A model generated the notes under the pieces. That model was not told the origin of the DNA. It saw only the letters and a program-made list of their open reading frames with translations, and did not search any database. DNA of 64,000 nt from Streptomyces sp. L-9-10 (GTDB lineage Bacteria > Actinomycetota > Actinomycetes > Streptomycetales > Streptomycetaceae), in assembly GCF_004151105.1 (NCBI RefSeq), contig NZ_PHRF01000023.1, forward strand, positions 1 to 64,000. The letters are read 5' to 3'. The position numbers were made by a program, and so were the translations under genes. This document shows, piece by piece, positions 58,255-64,000 of the stretch (its first letter is position 1; each line of letters opens with the position of its first letter).

Positions 58255-60231
58255 TCAGCTGCTGAGAGCGGTGATCGTGAGAGTGGCGCGGTAGCCACCC
58301 TTCTCGACGCTGTCCGGGATCTTCAGCGCCAGGTCGGCGCCCAGCTTGGCCGTACCCCGTGCGTGGCCCTGCTCGGCCGAACCGAGGCCGCGCGAGACCG
58401 ACAGGCCCTGGCCCTGGTCGTCGTAGCCGGAGGCAACCTTCGCGCCTGCCTTCGACCCCGCGCCGTTCACGAGCACGCGCGGCGTCCAGCCGAGGTAGGA
58501 GCCGGAGAACTTCTTGCCGGCGTCCTTGAACTCGCTCACGTTGGCCGAGATCGACCAGGGAGCGAGCGAGCGGCGGCTGTCCGAGACGACGAGCGGGTTG
58601 ATCTTGCCGGCCGCCTCGAAGTGGGTGCCGCTGGTCTCCTTGGCGGTGCCGAGGTCCACCAGGCCGTTGTAGCCGTCGATCGTCCAGCCGAACTCGCCCG
58701 GAGCGGCGTTCGGCACGTTGACCTGGAGGTCCTGACCGTCGCCGTGGTACGGGTGCACTGTGACCTTGTCGACGAGCGAGCCGACCGGCTGGCCCTCAGC
58801 GGTGTTGTTGCACCAGTTGCCCTTCTCCACCGCGGCGTTCGGAGCGGCGCAGGTGCCGCTGCGGACGTTCTCGACGACGAGCTTGTCGTTGCGCACCTGG
58901 ACCTTGACGTAGGTGCGGACGTGCTCCTGGTTCTGGACCGAGTTGTACCAGTAGCTGTCCGGGTTCAGCGGGTCCGCACCGTTGCCGGCGCCGCTCGTGC
59001 CGCTGTTGTCCGGCTTGGTGATGTCGTAGTACTTCGAGCCCGAGGCGGAGTTCCCCGTCACGTAGAGGACACCGCCGGGACCGGCGTACACGTCGGAGGC
59101 GCCGGGCTGCTCGGCCGGGTTCGCCTTCTCGCCGTTCTTGATCAGGTAGCTGCGGGAGTAGCTGTGGTCGTGACCCTGGAGCACCAGGTCGACGCCGAGC
59201 TTGGAGAAGGTGGTCGGGAAGTCGACGCGGCGGGTCTTGTTGTCGGAGTCCTGGGCGTGGTCGGCCGGCGAGTAGATCGCGTGGTGGTAGGTGAGCACCT
59301 TCCACTTGGCCTCGGCGCCGTGCTTGTTGATGACGTCGGTGACGTAGGCGAGGTGCGCCGCGTCACCGCCGCCGCCCTGGGAGGTGGCGTAGCTGTTGCT
59401 GTTGAGGTCGATGAACAGCACATCCTTGTAGATGTACCAGTAGTCACCGCCGGACGTGTTGGACGCCGGGTTCCCGTTGGAGTAGTACGGGGCCGAGCGG
59501 TCCGTGTTCGGGGTGGAGAAGTGCTGCTCGTAGGCCTTGCCGCCGACGTCGTGGTTGCCGATGGTGGCGGCCCACGGGTACTGGCGCAGCTTGTCGGGTG
59601 CCAGGAACGAGTTCCACTGGGACTCGTTGTTGGCGGTCTCGACCTGGTCGCCGCCCGACACCAGGAGTTCGGCGTTCGGGTTGGCCGCGAGCGAGACGTC
59701 CACGGTGTCCTGCCAGCCGGCCTGGTCCTTCGCCAGATCGCCGGACGAGCCGATCTGCGGGTCGCCGTAGAACAGGAAGTCGTACTCGCCCTCGAAGTCC
59801 TGCGTCTTGAAGGAGTACGCCGAGGACCAGTTGCCGTCGGTGCCGACGCGGTAGGAGTACTGCGTGTGCTCCTTCAGGCCGGTGATCGTGGCGTGGCGGT
59901 TGAAGCCGCCGCTGGTGGCGATGTTCGCCCCGCCGATGGCGTCGAAGGTGGCGGCGCCGGCCGGGAACTCGCCGTTGACGAGCTCCGCGGTCGGGGCGAC
60001 CTGGAGCTTCTGCGCGGTGTCGGCCGAGGAGTACCAGGTCACCGTGCGCTGGGTCTCGTTGGCGCCCACACCGAGGATGACGCCGGTGAGCGTGGCGGGC
60101 TCGGCGGCGCCGGCGGGCGACGTCATGCCGCCGCCGAAGGCCACGGCCAGGCCCAGGAAAGCAGCCGCGGCCCCTGTGGCCACGCGGCGTCGCGCAGGCC
60201 CGGAAGCCTGCGCGGAAGGTCTGAGTATCAT
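58255..60231 (-). CDS. secreted purple-acid-phosphatase-like metallophosphoesterase with WxL-like C-terminus
   Basis: The product has 658 residues. A signal peptide (RRRVATGAAAAFLGLAV, cut near AGAAE) is followed by a fibronectin-type N-domain (about 45-145) and the dimetal catalytic domain with GDPQIG at 156-161, GGDQ at 193-196, GNHD at 225-228, TYHHAIYSPADHA near 304 and GHDHSYSRSY near 335. After about 540 comes a beta domain with DSRRSLAPWSISANVSEF, YLGWTPRV and IPDSVEKGGYRATLTIT. This resembles WxL-type wall-binding domains, which fits the DUF916 partner next to it. It releases phosphate outside the cell. The start has AAAGGA upstream. Confidence 0.9.
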   Translation of the reverse strand: MILRPSAQASGPARRRVATGAAAAFLGLAVAFGGGMTSPAGAAEPATLTGVILGVGANETQRTVTWYSSADTAQKLQVAPTAELVNGEFPAGAATFDAIGGANIATSGGFNRHATITGLKEHTQYSYRVGTDGNWSSAYSFKTQDFEGEYDFLFYGDPQIGSSGDLAKDQAGWQDTVDVSLAANPNAELLVSGGDQVETANNESQWNSFLAPDKLRQYPWAATIGNHDVGGKAYEQHFSTPNTDRSAPYYSNGNPASNTSGGDYWYIYKDVLFIDLNSNSYATSQGGGGDAAHLAYVTDVINKHGAEAKWKVLTYHHAIYSPADHAQDSDNKTRRVDFPTTFSKLGVDLVLQGHDHSYSRSYLIKNGEKANPAEQPGASDVYAGPGGVLYVTGNSASGSKYYDITKPDNSGTSGAGNGADPLNPDSYWYNSVQNQEHVRTYVKVQVRNDKLVVENVRSGTCAAPNAAVEKGNWCNNTAEGQPVGSLVDKVTVHPYHGDGQDLQVNVPNAAPGEFGWTIDGYNGLVDLGTAKETSGTHFEAAGKINPLVVSDSRRSLAPWSISANVSEFKDAGKKFSGSYLGWTPRVLVNGAGSKAGAKVASGYDDQGQGLSVSRGLGSAEQGHARGTAKLGADLALKIPDSVEKGGYRATLTITALSS

Positions 60232-60365
60232 TATTTTACGTTCCTTTTACCCACATTGGTGGATGTGTTCGGAATCCATAAGTTCCCGGCCGTTGGTGAA
60301 CCGGGTGCGAATGCGACCCTCGTCTAGGTTGAACATTGGACTTTCTCGGGGGACGTGCGCCGGTC

Positions 60366-61583
60366 TCACACCCCGAACAGCCGCTGTGTGAACCACACGA
60401 GCCCCATGACGCACACACCCGCGGAGATCGCGCCGGTCACCCAGAGGCCCGCCGTCGGCGCACGGCGCCGCAGCACGGTCAGCAGCGGGAAGACGAGGGC
60501 GATGATCGCCAACTGCACAGCCTCGATCCCGACGTTGAACACCAGGAGAGACCAGAGCAGGGTCCACGAGAACGCCTCGTCGATTCCCAGCGCGCCCGCG
60601 AAGCCCAGGCCGTGCACGAGACCGAAGCAGAACACGACCGCGAGCCGCGTCCAGCCCGCACGGTCCAGGCTGAAGTGACCGCGCCCCGCCGCCGCGTCGA
60701 GGTCGAGTTCGACGGCGTGGCCACCGCTCCGCCGGAGCTGCCAGAGGTACCAGCCGGCCACCACGGCGATCGACAGCGCGATGACGGGCTCCACGACGCT
60801 CGACGGCACAGCGACCAGACCGAGGGCGGCGAGCATGAACGTCACCGAGTGCGCCAGGGTGAAACTGGTGGCCGCGAGGACGATTTCGCGCAGACGCCGT
60901 GACCCGGCGATGAGCGCCAGCAGGAACAGGACGTGGTCGATCCCGCCCAGCAGATGCTCGGCGCCCAGGCGGAAGAACTCCCAGAACCGCTCGTACCAGG
61001 ACTGCGCCGTCGAGAACGACGGATGCGCGGCGTCGAGCGCGGCGCTGCCGGAGCGGCCGTCCAGCTCGTAGGTGACGATCGTCTTGGTGCCGGTGACGTA
61101 GGTCTCGGCGTCGGGGAACAGGCCGCTGCGCACCTCGTGGGTGCCGTCCCCCTCGGGGCAGGACCAGTCGAGCAGCAGATCGGCGTACGGCACACCCTCC
61201 CGTCGGCCCATCGTGAAGCCGCCGACCCGGGTTGGCGCACAGGCCTCGCCGTCCGAGGTGACCGAAAAACGCTGGGTGACATACGCGACGGCCGACGCGG
61301 CGTGGGCGTTGAGCGCCGCGGCCTGTGCGTCGGTGTCGCCGTCCTCGAACGCGGCGTTTCCCGTTTGGAAGAGAGGATCGTTGTCCTCGGAGTCGGCGGC
61401 GGATACGACGAAGAGGTCGTACTCAAGCCCCAGTTTCGTCTGTATATGCCCCTCTTCGCCCGAGGTGACGTCGGCGTAGACGGTCGAGGTGAATCCGTGG
61501 GCCTGTGCCGACGGGCCGACGCTCAGGAGAGCGATCACCGCGGCGGTGACCCCGACGAGGGCGCGGCGGAGGTGTCGTGACAT
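60366..61583 (-). CDS. HupE/UreJ-like integral membrane protein
   Basis: The product has 405 residues from the ATG at 61583. A signal peptide is cut near AQAHG, leaving a histidine close to the mature N-terminus. An extracytoplasmic beta domain (about 30-195; TVYADVTSGEEGHIQTKLGL) is followed by six or so transmembrane helices with the conserved histidines HLLGGIDHVLFLLALI, LAHSVTFMLAALG and VHGLGFAGALGID. The HupE/UreJ motif suggests metal (nickel or cobalt) transport, but the added ectodomain is of the larger, poorly characterised subfamily. It is first of the trio with the phosphatase and DUF916 protein. Confidence 0.88.
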   Translation of the reverse strand: MSRHLRRALVGVTAAVIALLSVGPSAQAHGFTSTVYADVTSGEEGHIQTKLGLEYDLFVVSAADSEDNDPLFQTGNAAFEDGDTDAQAAALNAHAASAVAYVTQRFSVTSDGEACAPTRVGGFTMGRREGVPYADLLLDWSCPEGDGTHEVRSGLFPDAETYVTGTKTIVTYELDGRSGSAALDAAHPSFSTAQSWYERFWEFFRLGAEHLLGGIDHVLFLLALIAGSRRLREIVLAATSFTLAHSVTFMLAALGLVAVPSSVVEPVIALSIAVVAGWYLWQLRRSGGHAVELDLDAAAGRGHFSLDRAGWTRLAVVFCFGLVHGLGFAGALGIDEAFSWTLLWSLLVFNVGIEAVQLAIIALVFPLLTVLRRRAPTAGLWVTGAISAGVCVMGLVWFTQRLFGV

Positions 61584-61759
61584 GTGGCGGGCTCCTTCAG
61601 GTTGCCCGTGCACGGTGCATGTCACGGGTGAACACTTTCCGGCCACATGACGAAGAGCGGAAAAACAAGTGCGAAGACGACACCCGAGAAGGAACGAGGC
61701 AGAAACCGGGATAGGAGGATGTAGGCGCACTATCCACCACCACTCGGAGGAAGATCGCC

Positions 61760-62431
61760 TTGCGCTCCCCGCTTCGGGCCGTCGCCACGCTGGCCGCGGC
61801 CGCCGCGCTGGTCACCGGATGCAGCTCCGGCGACGACTGGTCACGGCCGCACCCTGAGCCCAGTCCCGTCGGCACTCTCGGCCGGGGGTTCGTCGACCCC
61901 TCCGCCTCGCTCGCCCCGGAGGCGACCGCGACACCGCGGCCCGGCTCCTGGACCGGGGTCCACCCGTCCGAGGACTACCGCGTGGTACTGCTCACCACAG
62001 GTGACGACCGTCCGACCAAGGCCCTCGTGACGGCGGTCGAGGGCTGGGCCGAGGAGGAGGACGTCGACCTCAGAACGGCGGTCGCCGACACCTCCCACGA
62101 CTTCATACCCAGCATCAGCAAGGCCATGGAGATGCGCCCCGACCTCATCGTCAGCGCGGGCAACGACCTCGTCGACCCCCTTGCGATGGTCACCCCCAAC
62201 CACCTGTCACAGCCGTTCCTCGTCGTGGGGGCGGAGCTGGCCGAGCCCACCGGCAACGTCACGGCGGTCGACTGGTCCGGCGCGTCGTTCCGCGGCGAAG
62301 GGCTCGGCGCGTCCTCGACGTACGACCCCGACTCGTTCACCGCCGAGCGCTGTGAGGCCGCCATCAGGGCCGGCGTCGCGGCGGTGCTCAACGACCTGAC
62401 GGGGATCGTGATCTGGCTCGACAAGGTCTAG
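61760..62431 (+). CDS. BMP-family substrate-binding-like lipoprotein
   Basis: The product has 223 residues from a TTG at 61760, with GGAGGAAG upstream. The lipobox LVTGC places the acylated cysteine near residue 21. EDYRVVLLTTGDDRPTKALV, RPDLIVSAGNDLVDPLAMVT and GEGLGASSTYDPDSFTAER are the pattern of BMP/periplasmic-binding type I domains, but the protein is only one lobe and a bit long, shorter than the usual 330 residues. No permease or ATPase gene is adjacent, so it may be a sensor or an orphan. Confidence 0.85.
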   Translation: MRSPLRAVATLAAAAALVTGCSSGDDWSRPHPEPSPVGTLGRGFVDPSASLAPEATATPRPGSWTGVHPSEDYRVVLLTTGDDRPTKALVTAVEGWAEEEDVDLRTAVADTSHDFIPSISKAMEMRPDLIVSAGNDLVDPLAMVTPNHLSQPFLVVGAELAEPTGNVTAVDWSGASFRGEGLGASSTYDPDSFTAERCEAAIRAGVAAVLNDLTGIVIWLDKV

Positions 62432-62637
62432 CCAGATCCTGTCCTCAACGCCCCGCCTGCCGTTCGACGGTGCCTTTTCGAGGCTGTCGCGCCCCCTCGG
62501 CTGTCGCGGAACCTCTGCGTTTGTCGCCGGCCCCCTGCGGATTCGTCCGTGATCGGTAACAGACGGATCTTGTCCGGGCGTTCGTGTGTCTTCATGGGCG
62601 CACGGCATCGGCGGAGACAGCGAAGGGGTGGGCGGAC

Positions 62638-63420
62638 ATGGCACAGCACAAGGGAAAGGGATGGCATGGCCGGCTTCTCGCGGCGGCGCTCGGGGTGACA
62701 ACGTTGGCCGCGGCCGCTTCGGTGTGGACCGCGCAGGCCGACCCCGCCGGGGGGCGGCAGCCGCAGGCGCGTGTCTCGGCTCCGCACGACGGGCACGGGG
62801 ACGGGACAGTGGCCAAGGTGGCGGCGGACATCGCGCACGCCTCGGACCGCGGCCCCCAGGGCGTCAACATCACCATCGACGACGGACCGGACCCGGTCTG
62901 GACTCCGCAGGTGCTGCAACTGCTGAAGGACAGCGGTACGAAGGCCACGTTCTGCATGGTGGGCACGCAGGCCGAGGCGTACCCGGACCTGGTCAAGGAC
63001 GTCGTGGCGGCCGGGCACCGGCTGTGCAACCACACCGTCTCGCACGACACCACCATGGACACCAAGTCCGAGGCCTACCAGTCCCAGCAGATCCTGGACG
63101 CCGAACGCATGATCACCAAGGCCTCCGGCGGCGTCCGGCCGCAGTATTACCGGGCCCCGGGCGGTGCCTTCACCCCGTACAGCCGGCAGCTCGCCGCGTC
63201 CCGGGGGATGCGGCCGCTGGGCTGGAACGTCGACTCCAAGGACTTCGAGCGTCCCGGCGTGGACACCATGGTCGCCACCGTCAAGAGCGAGATCTCCGAC
63301 GGGCCGACCGTCCTCTTCCACGACGCGGGAGGGGATCGCTCCCAGACCGTGGCCGCTCTGCGCGAGGTGCTGCCCTGGCTGAGGCAGCAGGGCTACTCCT
63401 TCGGCTTCCCCGTACGGTGA
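62638..63420 (+). CDS. secreted polysaccharide deacetylase (NodB domain)
   Basis: The product has 260 residues from the ATG at 62638, with GAAGGGGTGG upstream. A signal peptide is cut near AQAD. The NodB motifs are all present: NITIDDGPD with Asp81/Asp82, HTVSHD with zinc ligands His132 and His136, YRAPGGAFTP, and a terminal LFHDAGGDRSQTV. It removes acetyl groups from peptidoglycan or chitin-like glycans outside the cell. Confidence 0.93.
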   Translation: MAQHKGKGWHGRLLAAALGVTTLAAAASVWTAQADPAGGRQPQARVSAPHDGHGDGTVAKVAADIAHASDRGPQGVNITIDDGPDPVWTPQVLQLLKDSGTKATFCMVGTQAEAYPDLVKDVVAAGHRLCNHTVSHDTTMDTKSEAYQSQQILDAERMITKASGGVRPQYYRAPGGAFTPYSRQLAASRGMRPLGWNVDSKDFERPGVDTMVATVKSEISDGPTVLFHDAGGDRSQTVAALREVLPWLRQQGYSFGFPVR

Positions 63421-63620
63421 GTGGGACTCACCTCCACGGACTTCCACTTCCGGACCCGGACCGGGACCCGGACCCCGGCACCGGCACCGGCCAGAACCGG
63501 TAACAGCCGAAGACGCGCGCGCCCCGGTCCTCTCCTCCTCTCCTCCACTCCTCCTCTCCTCTCCTCTCCTCCGCCAGGACCGCCCCGCCCCATCCCGCCC
63601 CGTCCCGGCCCGGCGAGGGC
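63421..63620. other. non-coding region with pyrimidine-rich microsatellite
   Basis: After the deacetylase stop there are short repeats (ggacccggaccgggacccg at about 63452-63475, ccggcaccgg) and a ctcctctcctccact microsatellite at 63530-63577. No gene is supported. Confidence 0.6.
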
Positions 63621-63850
63621 GAGCCGGTGGCCACCGCGCGCCTCGCGTGGCAGGGCCTGGGCGACCGGATCACGTTCACGGCCGGTGATTTCTTCGAGTC
63701 GGTGCCGGCCGCCGACATCCACGTACTCAGCGTCATCCAGCACGACCGGTGGACCTGACCATGCTCGGCATGCTGCCGGGCCGGGCCTGGCGACAGGCGG
63801 CGTACTCCGGTTTGCAACTGCTGGAACTTTCGCGGCGTCCCGGCGGCTCG
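63621..63850 (+). pseudogene. remnant of a SAM-dependent O-methyltransferase
   Basis: From 63621 one frame reads EPVATARLAWQGLGDRITFT then AGDFFESVPAADIHVLSVIQ and HD before stopping at 63758. A second frame follows at once with VDLTMLGMLPGRAWRQAAYS. Both match the C-terminal domain of small-molecule O-methyltransferases (GDFF...VLHDW, then DLxMLxMLPGR), but the segment between HD and DLTML, normally about 40-50 residues, is missing, and the N-terminal half of the enzyme is absent. The gene is a decayed fragment. Confidence 0.7.
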
Positions 63851-64000
63851 CGCGCTCCTGGACGTGCCCTCTGAGCTGGGTCGGTACGATCCAACGCCGT
63901 TCTTTGGAACCGGTGTTGCTGAGACAGAACCCGGACATGCACGGGATCATTTCAGGATCGGCTCGGCCCTAGTGTCGTCGGTGTCAGCAGGAAACACCGC
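63851..64000. other. right edge of the window without a recognised gene
   Basis: I see no coding frame with the expected third-position GC bias in the last 150 bases, and no structured RNA. Confidence 0.4.

Noticed and set aside
58240..60327. A 695-codon plus-strand frame opposite the phosphatase
   Set aside because: Val/Gly/Arg-rich shadow; the minus strand has all metallophosphoesterase motifs.

Overview
The window is high-GC actinomycete chromosome, almost certainly Streptomyces. The signs are about 70% GC or more with strong GC bias at third codon positions, many GTG starts, stop/start overlaps of the GTGA/ATGA type, two LAxTG-type surface proteins, an SCO2400-like zinc-ribbon protein, an XRE + ImmA/IrrE + MAB_1171c set, and an extracellular contractile injection system (eCIS) of the streptomycete type. 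No tRNA, rRNA, CRISPR array or intact insertion sequence was seen.

Layout. 1-15.2 kb: part of an eCIS locus. On the minus strand are sheath, tube, a small assembly-like protein, DUF6760, and the start of a further gene that appears to be broken near position 110. Diverging from the sheath is a Pvc16/DUF4255 protein. Further right lie a LuxR regulator, an AraC regulator with an unknown partner, a large membrane-anchored beta-propeller-like protein, a LAL-type LuxR ATPase, a membrane-anchored Ig-like protein and a PAAR-like spike-tip protein. 15.3-20.4 kb: cytochrome P450, an SDR with a divergent MmyB-like regulator, and a secreted TAP-family peptidase. 20.6-24.4 kb: a polymorphic toxin (Tox-REase-5 C-terminus) with Imm52 immunity protein and a translationally coupled third gene. 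24.7-29 kb: an SDR-type reductase and LysR regulator, then a decayed patch (frameshifted LRR protein, frameshifted SUKH protein, frameshifted Tat-secreted glycosidase-like protein).

29.8-36.4 kb: a compact RiPP locus: MFS exporter, S9 peptidase, a 39-residue precursor peptide, a perfect 14-bp hairpin, a B12-type radical SAM maturase with a CX7CX2C cluster motif, three perfect 32-bp repeats, and a DUF5825 protein. This is the best candidate for a poorly described system here. The likely scheme is: precursor made in excess over enzyme because of the hairpin, modified by the radical SAM/DUF5825 pair, trimmed by the S9 peptidase, exported by the MFS protein.

36.5-50 kb: a secreted FG-GAP/VCBS-repeat protein, an LAxTG surface protein, a five-gene translationally coupled XRE-ImmA/IrrE-MAB_1171c-MpaB-like operon, a secreted serine hydrolase, an SCO2400-like protein and a secreted phytase-like esterase. 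50-64 kb: malic enzyme followed by a fragment of a TDT-family dicarboxylate carrier, small hypothetical and membrane proteins, a second LAxTG coiled-coil surface protein, a CPBP protease, and a minus-strand trio of HupE/UreJ-like membrane protein, purple-acid-phosphatase-like enzyme and DUF916/WxL-peptidoglycan-binding-like protein. Then come a BMP-type lipoprotein, a secreted NodB deacetylase and an O-methyltransferase remnant.

A cross-cutting property is the abundance of short tandem repeats, both in-frame inside genes and starting at or just after stop codons.
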